From Hymenobacter norwichensis DSM 15439 (GTDB lineage Bacteria; Bacteroidota; Bacteroidia; Cytophagales; Hymenobacteraceae), in assembly GCF_000420705.1 (NCBI RefSeq), contig NZ_ATVL01000010.1:62001-126000 (forward strand): DNA of 64,000 nt, read 5' to 3'. Shown piece after piece: positions 8,678 to 17,055 of this stretch. Under the pieces are notes generated by a model. The model was not told the DNA's origin and did no database searches. It saw only the letters and a list, made by a program, of their open reading frames with translations. A program made the position numbers and the translations under genes. How positions within the stretch are numbered: position 1 is the first letter of the stretch; every line of letters starts with the position of its first letter.

Positions 8678-9003
8678 GAGACGGTTAGAGAGTAGAGTTT
8701 CTGGCTATAGGAGTACTTGTTAGATAAGATATATTAAACTTTAATAAGAATGCGGTGCTTGATAATATACTTGTGATTTTTCTGATAAAACTAAACTTTG
8801 ATAGTAGTAAAACTTGTCAAATTCTCTGAAAACAAAAGAATATATTTTTGAAAATGTGCTGTAGTGAGTAGCTGGGACAAATGTAGTTTATGAATTTATT
8901 AATACTGCGCAGTTTCGGCCAAGAGTACGGAGTACTCGGCCGACCGGATTGTTCTGACCGGTGAGTGAAGTAATTCTGTGTTACTGATTGTGTTGCTTGG
9001 TCG
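8678..9003. other. Non-coding AT-rich divergent promoter region
   Basis: Roughly 330 bases between the protease start and the ruvX promoter. 8720-8905 is markedly AT-rich compared with its surroundings and probably holds promoters for both directions. A small hairpin (CGGCC, GAGTAC with GTACTC, GGCCG) lies at 8916-8942. No gene seen. Confidence 0.5.
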
Positions 9004-9011
9004 TACCTTTG
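9004..9011 (+). promoter_or_regulatory. -7 promoter box TACCTTTG of ruvX-def
   Basis: Exact TACCTTTGCGG, 53 bases upstream of the ruvX ATG. No convincing TTG box at the expected spacing. Confidence 0.65.
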
Positions 9012-9064
9012 CGGCTGTAGCCACAGTGGCCGCGCTGGAGCCTCACCCTGAATGTCTTGCCGTC

Positions 9065-9475
9065 ATGAGCCGTATTCTCGCCATTGATTATGGCAATAAG
9101 CGCGTCGGGCTAGCCGTAACGGACCCACTCCAGCTCATTGCCACCCCCCTCGACACGGTACACAGCAAAGACTTGCTAACCTACCTGAAAGCCTACCACC
9201 AGCGCGAGCCGCTGGCCGCCTTGGTGGTGGGCATGCCCAAAACGCTGCTCAACGAAGCCACCGACAGCACCAGCGCCGTAGTGGGCTTGGTGCGGAACTT
9301 GCGCCGTGAGTTTCCGGAGGTGCCCGTGCACGAAATAGACGAGCGGTATACCTCGCGTATGGCCCACGCGGCCATGCTGGCCGGCGGCCTCAGCAAAAAG
9401 GACCGTCGCGACAAAGCCACCGTCGACCGGGTGTCGGCTACTATCATTCTGCAATCTTTTCTTGAATCCCGATGA
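9065..9475 (+). CDS. ruvX: Putative pre-16S rRNA nuclease / Holliday junction resolvase YqgF
   Basis: A 136-residue RNase H-fold nuclease. The start is set at MSRILAIDYG because the -7 box lies just upstream and family members begin this way; a 29-codon upstream extension is open but reads into the promoter. Metal-binding acidic positions are visible in AIDYGNKRVGLAVTD, in VHEIDERYTS and in the C-terminal DKATVDRVSA. It processes the 5' end of 16S rRNA in E. coli. Its stop overlaps the def start by four bases (ATGA), so the two are translationally coupled. Confidence 0.9.
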   Translation: MSRILAIDYGNKRVGLAVTDPLQLIATPLDTVHSKDLLTYLKAYHQREPLAALVVGMPKTLLNEATDSTSAVVGLVRNLRREFPEVPVHEIDERYTSRMAHAAMLAGGLSKKDRRDKATVDRVSATIILQSFLESR

Positions 9476-10071
9476 TTTACCCTATTGTTGCCTTCGGCGA
9501 CCCAGTGCTTAAAACCCGCACCAAAGACATTCCCGCCGACTTTCCGGCCGATGAACTCAAGCAAATCGTGCACGATATGTACGATACCATGTACCACGCC
9601 CACGGCGTAGGGCTGGCCGCGCCCCAGGTTGCCAAGAGCATCCGCCTGTTCGTTATCGACTCGGAGCCGATGATGGACAACGAGGATGAAGAAACCGGCG
9701 AGCCGCTACCCGACGCCGAGAAGGGTGTGAAGCGCGCCTTCATCAACCCCCAAATGGTGAGCGAAACCGGCGAGGAATGGGGTTTCGAGGAAGGCTGCCT
9801 GAGCATTCCCGGCGTGCGCGAAATGGTGTATCGCCCTGAAACCATCGTGCTGCGCTACGAAGACGAAAACCGCCAGCCCCACGAGGAAACCTTCTCCGGC
9901 ATGACGGCCCGCGTCATCCAGCACGAGTACGACCACCTGGAAGGTGTGCTGTTCACTGATAAGATTTCGGGCTTCAAAAAGCAGCTCATCAAAGGCAAGC
10001 TCAACCGCATCAGCAAAGGCGACGTGAATGCCGATTACCGCATGCGCTTCGCGGGCCAAGGCCGGCGCTAA
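9472..10071 (+). CDS. def: Peptide deformylase
   Basis: A 199-residue metalloenzyme removing the N-formyl group from nascent proteins. All three family motifs are present: GVGLAAPQ, EEGCLSIPG (metal-ligand Cys) and QHEYDHLEG (two His ligands, catalytic Glu). An acidic insertion (DNEDEETGEPLPDAEKG) between motifs 1 and 2 is typical of Bacteroidetes versions. It overlaps ruvX by 4 bases and is followed by a strong terminator, making a two-gene operon. Confidence 0.95.
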   Translation: MIYPIVAFGDPVLKTRTKDIPADFPADELKQIVHDMYDTMYHAHGVGLAAPQVAKSIRLFVIDSEPMMDNEDEETGEPLPDAEKGVKRAFINPQMVSETGEEWGFEEGCLSIPGVREMVYRPETIVLRYEDENRQPHEETFSGMTARVIQHEYDHLEGVLFTDKISGFKKQLIKGKLNRISKGDVNADYRMRFAGQGRR

Positions 10072-10096
10072 TACAATAGCCGATAGAGGGTTAAGG

Positions 10097-10130
10097 AGAG
10101 CCGTGCCGAATGAGGTACGGCTCTTTTTTT
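10097..10130 (+). terminator. Rho-independent terminator after def
   Basis: Stem AGAGCCGTGCC with GGTACGGCTCT, 6-base loop, then a run of T (10123-10130). Confidence 0.9.
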
Positions 10131-10180
10131 GCATATTGCTACCTGTCGTCTATTGACTTATTTGTAGGGTTGATTAAGTT

Positions 10181-11164
10181 ATGAAGTATCTGCGCAAGAT
10201 TCTATTTGCACTCTTTCTGCTACCGTTACTGCTATTGCCGCACCAGCCACAGGCGTGGGGCTTCTTCGGGCATCGGCTTCTCAATAGGCTGGCCATATTC
10301 ACGCTGCCGCCCGAAATGATTGGTTTCTACAAAACCAACATCGAGTACCTCACCGAAAACGCCACCCGCCCCGACTCACGCCGGGCGGTAGTACCCGGCG
10401 AAGCCGCCCGCCACTTTCTGGATGCCGATGTGTACGGCGACTCAGCCCTGACGAAGCTGCCCCGCTCGTACGCCGATGCCGTAGCTAAATATGGCGAAGA
10501 CTCGCTAATGAAGCACGGCATTGTGCCCTGGCAAGTGGTGCGCATGAAAAGCCAGCTCACCGAGGCCTTCCGCACCCGCGACGCCGACCGAATTCTGAGC
10601 TTGTCGGCCGACCTGGGCCACTACATTGCCGATGCTTGCGTGCCGCTGCACACCACGCACAACTACAACGGCCAACTTACCGGCCAGCGCGGGATTCACG
10701 GCCTTTGGGAATCGCGCCTGCCCGAAATCCTGGCGGCCAACTACGACTTCTTCACCGGCCCGGCACCATATCTGGAGCGGCCTTCCGAAACCATCTGGGC
10801 CACCGTGGGCCGCTCCAATGCGGCTCTGGATTCAGTGCTACACTTCGAGAAGGAGTTGACCGAAAAGTTTGCCGAGGATAAAAAGTACGGCTTTGAGGAG
10901 CGGGGCAACCAGACGGTGCGGGTGTACTCCAAGGAGTTCAGCCGGGAGTACCACCAGCGCTTGGCGGGCCAAGTGGAGCGGCAGATGCGGCTGGCCCAGC
11001 GCCTGATTGGGGCGTTCTGGTACACCTGTTGGGTGGATGCTGGCCAGCCCGACTTGGATGCGTTGCCCAAGCAGCCATCCCAGAAAGAGCAACTCCGGCT
11101 GGCTCGAGAAGCCAAAGAGCAGCAGCAAGCTCCCACCGCCACTATTCACGGCCACGAAGAATAA
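10181..11164 (+). CDS. Secreted zinc-dependent phospholipase C / S1-P1 nuclease-fold protein
   Basis: A 327-residue protein with a signal peptide (about residues 1-25) cleaved before Trp: the mature end WGFFGHRLLNRLA fits the family, in which the N-terminal Trp binds zinc. Further ligands are visible in RHFLDADVY, in GHYIADACVPLHTTHNYNG and in GIHGLWES. It probably hydrolyses phosphodiesters (phospholipid or nucleic acid) outside the cytoplasm; which of the two cannot be told. The C-terminal 40 residues are charged and Gln-rich and may be disordered. Confidence 0.82.
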   Translation: MKYLRKILFALFLLPLLLLPHQPQAWGFFGHRLLNRLAIFTLPPEMIGFYKTNIEYLTENATRPDSRRAVVPGEAARHFLDADVYGDSALTKLPRSYADAVAKYGEDSLMKHGIVPWQVVRMKSQLTEAFRTRDADRILSLSADLGHYIADACVPLHTTHNYNGQLTGQRGIHGLWESRLPEILAANYDFFTGPAPYLERPSETIWATVGRSNAALDSVLHFEKELTEKFAEDKKYGFEERGNQTVRVYSKEFSREYHQRLAGQVERQMRLAQRLIGAFWYTCWVDAGQPDLDALPKQPSQKEQLRLAREAKEQQQAPTATIHGHEE

Positions 11165-11238
11165 ACCGCAACAAACAGTAGTGGCAATTGCGAACCGGAC
11201 CGGAACTTTACCGCCTGTCCGTTTGCTGCCTACCCTAT

Positions 11239-11415
11239 ATGCCCGATTCCACGTTCCAGGCCCAGCCGCTTCAACCCGGCGACTTTTACTTCACGCCGGA
11301 AGGCTATATGGTATTCACGGAGCAGTACCACCGGCGGCGCGGGAACTGCTGCGGCAACGGCTGCCGGCATTGCCCGTGGCCAAAGAAAGATTCGGCCACG
11401 AAAGGTAAACAGTAG
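11239..11415 (+). CDS. Small DUF5522-like cysteine-rich protein
   Basis: A 58-residue protein. The core FYFTPEGYMVFTEQYH followed by RGNCCGNGCRHCPW is a compact Cys cluster (four Cys in a CCxxxCxxC-like arrangement) recognisable as the DUF5522 family, widespread in Bacteroidetes and proteobacteria. The cluster could bind zinc or iron-sulphur (inference). The start is at MPDSTF; a 17-codon upstream extension is less family-like. Biological role unknown. Confidence 0.75.
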   Translation: MPDSTFQAQPLQPGDFYFTPEGYMVFTEQYHRRRGNCCGNGCRHCPWPKKDSATKGKQ

Positions 11416-11589
11416 GAGAGGGCCCGAAACCAAGCTGGAAACACTGCCAGTAGCGGGTTTCTTTGCCTCGCCCTTCTTCTTTTATCGTATTATCTCTCAT
11501 CCTTTTACCGTGCATGTTTGGTTCTATCAAACTTATGCCGATATTTGCGGCCCTGTTTCCAGCACTGTAACCTCAACATAACATATATC

Positions 11590-11829
11590 ATGGCCCGAGT
11601 TTGTGATTTGACCGGCAAGCGTACCCGCGTAGGTAACAACGTGTCGCACGCTAACAACAAGACCAAACGCAAATTCTACCCGAATTTGCAGAAGAAGCGC
11701 TTCTACATCCCCGAGGAAGATTCTTGGGTGACGTTGAAAGTAGCTACTAGCACGATCCGCACCATCAACAAGAACGGCATCATGTCGGTCCTGAAGAAGG
11801 CGAAAGAGCAAGGCTTCATCGTTTACTAG
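11590..11829 (+). CDS. rpmB: 50S ribosomal protein L28
   Basis: A 79-residue protein starting MARVCDLTGKRTRVGNNVSHANNK, the signature of bL28, with the conserved KRKFYPNLQKKRF segment. It is first in the Bacteroidetes order rpmB - rpmG - DUF4295 - ftsY. A 280-base spacer with its own promoter separates it from rpmG. Confidence 0.97.
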   Translation: MARVCDLTGKRTRVGNNVSHANNKTKRKFYPNLQKKRFYIPEEDSWVTLKVATSTIRTINKNGIMSVLKKAKEQGFIVY

Positions 11830-12049
11830 TCCGGCGTAAGTCCCACTACCAAGCGAATTTATTGAAGGCGTATTCCTGAATCGGATAGCTATTTTCGATT
11901 TAAGAGTGCGCTTTTTCTTTTTCCAGCTAAGGGCGGAGTTGATTTCGAGGTGTTACAGACGGTTGTGGCTATAAGTATTGAGGGATGAGGTTTTGGCAAC
12001 AAACCACCACTCAATTACTTAACGAATTAGCTATTTAACAATCAACCGC

Positions 12050-12079
12050 TTGTCTATTCCAAAAAGACCCGTACCTTTG
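12050..12079 (+). promoter_or_regulatory. Promoter of rpmG: TTG - 19 bases - TACCTTTG
   Basis: TTG at 12050-12052 and TACCTTTG at 12072-12079 with a 19-base spacer: the textbook Bacteroidetes housekeeping sigma promoter, 30 bases upstream of the rpmG ATG. It is the clearest complete promoter in this window. Confidence 0.85.
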
Positions 12080-12108
12080 CAGTCCTTAATCCCAAAAACC
12101 CCGTCGAG

Positions 12109-12291
12109 ATGGCTAAGAAAGGAAACCGGGTGCAGGTAATCCTCGAATGCACCGAGCACAAGAACTCGGGTCAGCCGGGCACCTCGCGCTACATCACCAC
12201 CAAGAACCGCAAGAACACGCCTGAGCGTATCGAGTTGAAGAAATTCAACAATGTGCTCAAGAAGATGACCGTTCACAAGGAAATCAAGTAA
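12109..12291 (+). CDS. rpmG: 50S ribosomal protein L33
   Basis: A 60-residue bL33 (MAKKGNRVQVILECTEHK start, SRYITTKNRKNTPERIELKK core). Only one Cys (C14) remains, so this is the zinc-free (C-minus) form, not the four-Cys form. It is followed seven bases later by the DUF4295 gene. Confidence 0.97.
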   Translation: MAKKGNRVQVILECTEHKNSGQPGTSRYITTKNRKNTPERIELKKFNNVLKKMTVHKEIK

Positions 12292-12298
12292 CTGAGTT

Positions 12299-12460
12299 AT
12301 GGCTAAGAAAGTAGTTGCAACCCTGAAAGTAGCTGGCGGCAAAGACTGGGCGAAAGTAATTCGCGCAGTAAAATCCGACAAAACCGGTGCCTACACGTTC
12401 CGCGAGGAAATGGTACCCGTTGACAAAGTGCAGGAGTACTTGAGCACCGGCGTTAAGTAG
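12299..12460 (+). CDS. DUF4295 family small basic protein (Bacteroidetes ribosome-associated)
   Basis: A 53-residue ORF from MAKKVVATLKVAGGKDW to YLSTGVK, seven bases after rpmG. It is lysine-rich and matches the DUF4295 family that follows rpmG in Bacteroidetes. I recall, without being able to check, that a small Bacteroidetes-specific large-subunit protein named bL38 was described from a Flavobacterium ribosome and may be this family. Co-transcription with rpmG and the terminator just downstream support a translation role. Short enough to be missed by length-filtered gene callers. Confidence 0.88.
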   Translation: MAKKVVATLKVAGGKDWAKVIRAVKSDKTGAYTFREEMVPVDKVQEYLSTGVK

Positions 12461-12495
12461 TTCAGCGCCTTCGGGGCTCCCTGACCGAAATGAAG

Positions 12496-12520
12496 AAGTC
12501 CCGCCAGCGTGGGACTTTTT
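12496..12520 (+). terminator. Terminator after rpmG-DUF4295
   Basis: Stem AAGTCCC with GGGACTT and an 8-base loop, continuing into a T-run. Confidence 0.85.
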
Positions 12521-12542
12521 TCGTGTTGGGGTTTTGAGAACC

Positions 12543-12667
12543 TAGGGTCTTGGGGTTTTAGGTTTTCACTGATTCCAACTGGCATATGGTTGCTGCGGCC
12601 CACTAAAAGGGCTCGCAAAGGTATATTGACATCCAAGTCCCCAAGACCCTAAGCCCCCAAGACCCCT
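12543..12667. repeat. TTAGGGTCTTGGGG-type inverted repeat upstream of ftsY
   Basis: TAGGGTCTTGGGG (12543-12555) is repeated inverted at 12639-12651, and again as CCCCCAAGACCCCTA at 12654-12668, touching the ftsY ATG. The same word recurs at 51889-52037 and 53846-53950. A minus-strand promoter-like sequence lies in the loop. Confidence 0.8.
12616..12644 (-). promoter_or_regulatory. Minus-strand promoter-like element in the ftsY leader
   Basis: On the minus strand a TTG (12642-12644), an 18-base spacer and TACCTTTG (12616-12623) form a near-ideal promoter pointing away from ftsY. No gene lies downstream on that strand before the rpmG-operon terminator, so any product would be a short non-coding or antisense RNA. 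Confidence 0.45.
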
Positions 12668-13642
12668 ATGGGCCTCTTCGATTTTTTCAAGAAAGACAAG
12701 GAAAGCAAGGAGCAGCAGCAAGCCCTGGATGAAGGGTTGCAGAAAACGAAAACCAGCTTCTTCGACCAGCTCAGCAAAGCCGTAGTGGGTAAAGCCACCG
12801 TGGACGAAGCCGTGCTCGACGACTTGGAAACTCTGCTTGTGCACGCCGACGTGGGAATTGACACGACGGTGAAGGTTATCGACCGGATTGAGAAGCGGGT
12901 GGCGCGCGACAAATACGTGAACACCTCGGAACTGGACCGGATTCTGCGCGAGGAAATTGTGGATTTGCTCCAGGACAACCGTGCCTCGGGCTCCAGCGCT
13001 ATCCTCGACCGGCCCGACAGCCCCGGCCAGCCCTTCGTGATTATGGTGGTGGGCGTAAACGGAGTTGGCAAGACCACCACTATTGGTAAGCTGGCTCACC
13101 GGTTCCATAGCGCCGGCAAGAAGGTGGTGCTGGGCGCCGCCGACACCTTCCGGGCTGCCGCTGTAGACCAACTCATCATTTGGGGGCAGCGGGTAGGCGT
13201 GCCGGTTATTTCACATGGCATGAACACTGACCCTGCTTCGGTGGCCTATGATGCCATCAAGCAAGGCGTAGAGTTGGGCGCCGATGTAGTGATTATTGAC
13301 ACGGCCGGCCGCTTGCACAACAAGGTGAACTTGATGAACGAGTTGAACAAGATCAAGCGCGTGATGCAGAAGGTGATTCCGGATGCACCGCACGAGGTAT
13401 TGTTGGTGCTCGATGGCAGCACGGGGCAGAATGCCTTTTTGCAAGCCAAGGAGTTCACCAAAGCCACCGAAGTATCGGCGTTGGCCATTACTAAGCTCGA
13501 CGGCACGGCCAAGGGTGGCGTCGTGATTGGTATTAGTGACCAGTTGCAAGTGCCGGTGCGCTACATTGGGGTAGGAGAGAAAATGACTGATTTGCAGCTG
13601 TTCGACCGGCGCACGTTCGTTAACTCCCTGTTCAAAAAATAG
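12668..13642 (+). CDS. ftsY: Signal recognition particle receptor FtsY
   Basis: A 324-residue SRP GTPase docking ribosome-nascent chains to the membrane. It has a short charged N-terminus (FDFFKKDKESKEQQQ), a four-helix N domain (about 30-115) and a G domain with G1 GVNGVGKTTTIGKLA, DTFRAAA, G3 DTAGRLHN and G4 TKLDGTAKGG. The acidic A domain found in E. coli is absent, as in most non-proteobacteria. The start ATG directly abuts an inverted-repeat element. Confidence 0.97.
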   Translation: MGLFDFFKKDKESKEQQQALDEGLQKTKTSFFDQLSKAVVGKATVDEAVLDDLETLLVHADVGIDTTVKVIDRIEKRVARDKYVNTSELDRILREEIVDLLQDNRASGSSAILDRPDSPGQPFVIMVVGVNGVGKTTTIGKLAHRFHSAGKKVVLGAADTFRAAAVDQLIIWGQRVGVPVISHGMNTDPASVAYDAIKQGVELGADVVIIDTAGRLHNKVNLMNELNKIKRVMQKVIPDAPHEVLLVLDGSTGQNAFLQAKEFTKATEVSALAITKLDGTAKGGVVIGISDQLQVPVRYIGVGEKMTDLQLFDRRTFVNSLFKK

Positions 13643-13662
13643 TAACCGCCACCTAGGATTAT

Positions 13663-13755
13663 CAGTCCGAGTGGAGCGAGGAGTTTTGTGGGTCGGCGTT
13701 GTGGAAATACCCGAACGTCAGCCCGCAAGATTCCTCGTTCTGCTCGGAATGACTG
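13663..13755. repeat. Diverged copy of the GTCAT...GCTGAC hairpin family, copy 3
   Basis: The right arm (13716-13755) read on the minus strand has GTCATTCCGAGC...AGGAATCT...GGGCTGACG, aligning over its length with arms of the copies at 6758 and 63443 (I count about 29 of 37). The left arm (13663-13698) is a decayed partner with a 4-base gap. It lies just after ftsY. Confidence 0.75.
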
Positions 13756-13822
13756 TTTCCGTACCCAAAGGTTCAGCTGCACAAAGGAACGTTCACCCTA
13801 GGAAAAGGCGTTGCCGGGTTCG

Positions 13823-13830
13823 TACCTTTG
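13823..13830 (+). promoter_or_regulatory. -7 promoter box TACCTTTG of rimO
   Basis: TACCTTTGCGG 83 bases upstream of the rimO ATG, downstream of the decayed hairpin repeat, so rimO has its own promoter. Confidence 0.65.
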
Positions 13831-13912
13831 CGGTCCGATTTTCGCCGCAGGCCGTAGCGGGCAAGTTTCTCACTCAGAAAGCATTGCCCGGCCGCCTGCC
13901 TATCCAATCAGC

Positions 13913-15226
13913 ATGAAAGTAAGAAGCCAACTGGCCAATAAAGTCAACGTTATTACCCTCGGGTGCTCCAAGAACATTGTGGATTCGGAAGTGCTGATGG
14001 GGCAACTCCGCGCCAACCAGTTTGACGTGACGCACGAAGCCGAAACCAGTGACGCCAACATCGTCATCATCAATACCTGTGGCTTCATTGATAACGCCAA
14101 GCAGGAAAGCATTGATACCATTCTGCGCTACGCCGACGAAAAGGAAGCCGGCAAGCTGCAAAAGCTGTACGTAACGGGCTGCCTCTCGCAGCGCTACAAA
14201 GACGACCTAGAGGCCGAAATTCCGCAGGTAGATGCCTATTTCGGCACGCTGGAGTTGCCGCAGCTAATGAAGACGCTGGAAGCCGACTATATGCACGAAT
14301 TGGTGGGGGAGCGGCTACTGACCACGCCTCAGCACTACGCTTACTTCAAAATTGCGGAAGGCTGCAACCGGCCCTGCTCGTTCTGCGCCATCCCGCTGAT
14401 GCGCGGCAAGCACGTAGACCGGCCGATTGAAGACCTAGTGCGTGACGCCAAGCGTTTGGCCTTGCAGGGCACCAAGGAGCTGATTCTCATTGCCCAGGAC
14501 CTAACGTATTATGGCCTGCAAGCCTACGGGGAGCGGAAGCTGGCCGATTTGCTCCGTCACCTCTCCGATGTGGAAGGCATCGACTGGATTCGGATGCAGT
14601 ATGCGTACCCGTCGCAGTTCCCGATGGATGCGCTGGACGTGATGAACGAACGGAGCAATATCTGCAAGTACCTGGATATGCCGTTGCAGCACGTTTCGGA
14701 TAACATGCTGAAAACCATGCGCCGCGGTATCAGCCGCCGCCGGACCATTGAGCTGGTGGACACTATTCGGCAGCGGGTGCCGGGCATTGCCTTGCGTACC
14801 ACGCTCATTGCTGGTCACCCCGGCGAGACGCAGCAGGATTTCGAGGACCTCTACAACTTCGTGGAGGAAACCCGCTTCGACCGGCTCGGCATCTTCACGT
14901 ACTCGCACGAGGACAACACGCACTCGTACTCGATGCCTGACGACGTGCCGGCCGAGGTGAAGCAGGACCGCGCCGACCAGATTATGGAGTTGCAGCAAGG
15001 CATTTCGATGGACCTGAACGAGCAGAAAGTGGGGCAGACCTACAAGGTGCTCTTCGACCGGAAGGAAAGCGGCTACTTCGTGGGCCGCACCGAGTTCGAC
15101 TCGCCGGAAGTGGACAACGAAGTGCTGGTGCCCGCCACCAAAGATACCTTTGTGCGCCTTGGTGACTTCGCCCAAGTGAAGATCCACGAAGCGTCCGACT
15201 TCGATTTGTACGGCACGTTGGTATAG
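13913..15226 (+). CDS. rimO: Ribosomal protein S12 methylthiotransferase RimO
   Basis: A 437-residue radical-SAM enzyme adding a methylthio group to Asp89 (E. coli numbering) of S12. The N-terminal UPF0004 domain has cluster Cys in VITLGCSKN, INTCGFIDNAKQESI and VTGCLSQRY. The radical-SAM CxxxCxxC is EGCNRPCSFCAIP. A C-terminal TRAM domain follows (about 375-437). NTCGFIDNAKQES separates RimO from MiaB. The start is set at MKVRSQLANKVN; a 34-codon upstream extension reads into the promoter. Confidence 0.95.
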   Translation: MKVRSQLANKVNVITLGCSKNIVDSEVLMGQLRANQFDVTHEAETSDANIVIINTCGFIDNAKQESIDTILRYADEKEAGKLQKLYVTGCLSQRYKDDLEAEIPQVDAYFGTLELPQLMKTLEADYMHELVGERLLTTPQHYAYFKIAEGCNRPCSFCAIPLMRGKHVDRPIEDLVRDAKRLALQGTKELILIAQDLTYYGLQAYGERKLADLLRHLSDVEGIDWIRMQYAYPSQFPMDALDVMNERSNICKYLDMPLQHVSDNMLKTMRRGISRRRTIELVDTIRQRVPGIALRTTLIAGHPGETQQDFEDLYNFVEETRFDRLGIFTYSHEDNTHSYSMPDDVPAEVKQDRADQIMELQQGISMDLNEQKVGQTYKVLFDRKESGYFVGRTEFDSPEVDNEVLVPATKDTFVRLGDFAQVKIHEASDFDLYGTLV

Positions 15227-15231
15227 CCTTC

Positions 15232-15377
15232 GTGAGTTGTTAGCCGTTTGCTATTGGCTGTTAGTTGATGAGGTGCGAAAGTATCTTATCCGCTGACAGC
15301 CAATTGTTTTTACTGGTTTTTGATACGCGTAAAGAGCTATCAGCCAACAGCTAAAAGCCAATAGCTGAAAAAGCTCA
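15232..15377. repeat. AGCTATTGGCTGTTAGC-type inverted repeats filling the rimO-bshC spacer
   Basis: GCTATTGGCTGTTAG (15250-15264) pairs with CTAAAAGCCAATAGC (15351-15365), 14 of 15. A further partner GCTGACAGCCAATTG is at 15292-15306. Related words recur at 34101-34184. The arms occupy most of the spacer between the rimO stop and the bshC leader. Confidence 0.78.
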
Positions 15378-15425
15378 GTTACTTTGTGGCGGCTGGCCGG
15401 TTATAGCCGAACTATTCTCCTCTGT

Positions 15426-17018
15426 ATGTCCGTCACGACCCTGCGCTACGCCGACACCGGCGCGTTTTCCCCGTTGCTTACCGCCTACCTAGACCGGCAC
15501 GAAGCCCTGACCCCGTTCTATCACCGCTTCCCGGCCCTCGAAGAATTTCAGGCCCAGATAGAGGAAAAGCAGGCGCAGTATACGCCCGAAGCCCGGCAAC
15601 GGCTGGTAGCGGCCTTACGGGAGCAATACGCCACACTGCCCGAAGTGCATCCGCAGGTGCAGGCCAAGTTGGCGCTGCTGGAAAAGGATACCACCTTTAC
15701 CATCACCACTGGCCACCAGCTCAACCTACTGACAGGGCCGCTGTACTTCGTGTACAAGATTGTAACGGCCATCAAGCTTAGCCGCCAGCTCAAGGAGCAG
15801 TATCCGCAGTACGACTTTGTGCCGCTGTACTGGATGGCCACCGAAGACCACGACTTCGCCGAAATCAACCACTTCCAGTTGTTTGGCAAGAAATACGAGT
15901 GGAACGCCACTGACCAAGGCGGACCAGTAGGCCGGATGAAGCTGGATGGGTTGCAGCAAGAGTTGCTCGACCAACTGCCGGCGGATGTACCTGCCGCTTT
16001 CCGGGAAGCCTACCAAACGGCCGGGACGCTGGCCGGAGCCACTCGCCAGCTCACGCACAGTTTGTTTGGGGAGTATGGGTTGGTGAGCCTTGATGCCGAC
16101 GCGCCTGCGTTGAAGCAAGCTCTGGTGCCGGTGCTGGAGCGCGAAATCCTGGAACAAGCCTCCAACAAAGCCGTGCAAGCCTCCGATGCGCAGCTGGAAG
16201 CCGCTGGTTTCAAGCCTCAAGTGTATTCGCGCCCGCTCAACCTGTTTTTCCTGACCGATACTGGCAAGCGGGAGCGGCTGGAATACGATGCTGCCGCCGA
16301 CTGTGTGCAGATAACCGTGCGCAACACCAATCGATGTCATAGCCAGGAAGAGTTACTCGATTTAGCGCGTCAGCACCCCGAGCAATTTAGCCCCAACGTA
16401 GTGCTGCGGCCGCTGTACCAGGAAATTCTGCTGCCTAACCTGTGCTACATCGGTGGTGGGGCGGAAGTGGCGTACTGGTTTCAGCTGAAGCAGGTATTTG
16501 CCGACAATCAAGTGCCCTATCCAATTCTACTGCTGCGCAACTCGGCTCAGTACATCGGCAAGGCCAACCTGGGTAAATTGCGCAAACTGGGGCTGACAGC
16601 TACGGATATTTTCCGGCCGCTGCCGGAGCTGAAGAAGCAAGTGGGCGCCTCGTTGGGGCAGGAAGAAATCAGCCTCGCCGCGCAGCAGCAAGCCTTGGCC
16701 GCCGTGTTCAAAGAAGTATCTGACTTGGCCCAGCGCCTTGACCCAACTTTGGTGCGTACGGTGGCCGCAGAGCAGCAAAAAGTGGTAGGGAGCCTCGCCG
16801 GCCTGGAAAAGCGCCTCAGCAAGGCTGCCGAAGCCAAGCACGAAACAGCGTACAGCCAGCTTGCGGCCCTCAAAGACAAGCTGATGCCCGACGGCCAGCT
16901 GCAAGAACGGGTCGATAACGTGCTCAGCATCATCATCAATAACCCGCAATTCATCGAGCAGCTCCTCGACGCCTTCGACCCGCTGGCGCTGGAATTCACG
17001 GTGCTGGAAGAAGAGTAG
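15426..17018 (+). CDS. bshC: Bacillithiol biosynthesis cysteine-adding enzyme BshC
   Basis: A 530-residue ligase that adds cysteine to GlcN-malate, the last step of bacillithiol synthesis. The family hallmarks are TTGHQLNLLTGPLYFVYKI in the N-terminal third, MATEDHDFAEINHF, and a C-terminal coiled coil (about 400-490). The start MSVTTLRYADTG is set 14 codons inside the longest frame. bshA and bshB are not in this window. The 5-formyl-THF cyclo-ligase gene follows after 37 bases, so they may be co-transcribed. Confidence 0.94.
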   Translation: MSVTTLRYADTGAFSPLLTAYLDRHEALTPFYHRFPALEEFQAQIEEKQAQYTPEARQRLVAALREQYATLPEVHPQVQAKLALLEKDTTFTITTGHQLNLLTGPLYFVYKIVTAIKLSRQLKEQYPQYDFVPLYWMATEDHDFAEINHFQLFGKKYEWNATDQGGPVGRMKLDGLQQELLDQLPADVPAAFREAYQTAGTLAGATRQLTHSLFGEYGLVSLDADAPALKQALVPVLEREILEQASNKAVQASDAQLEAAGFKPQVYSRPLNLFFLTDTGKRERLEYDAAADCVQITVRNTNRCHSQEELLDLARQHPEQFSPNVVLRPLYQEILLPNLCYIGGGAEVAYWFQLKQVFADNQVPYPILLLRNSAQYIGKANLGKLRKLGLTATDIFRPLPELKKQVGASLGQEEISLAAQQQALAAVFKEVSDLAQRLDPTLVRTVAAEQQKVVGSLAGLEKRLSKAAEAKHETAYSQLAALKDKLMPDGQLQERVDNVLSIIINNPQFIEQLLDAFDPLALEFTVLEEE

Positions 17019-17055
17019 ACTTCGTTTTTCGTTGCTTAAAGAAACAGCTAGTATA

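Noticed and set aside
12391..12636. 81-codon minus-strand frame downstream of the antisense promoter
   Set aside because: It begins upstream of the promoter box at 12616-12623, overlaps DUF4295 antisense and is composed of repeat sequence; any transcript there is more likely non-coding.
13671..13916. 81-codon plus-strand frame after ftsY
   Set aside because: It lies in the decayed hairpin repeat and the rimO promoter; no protein features.
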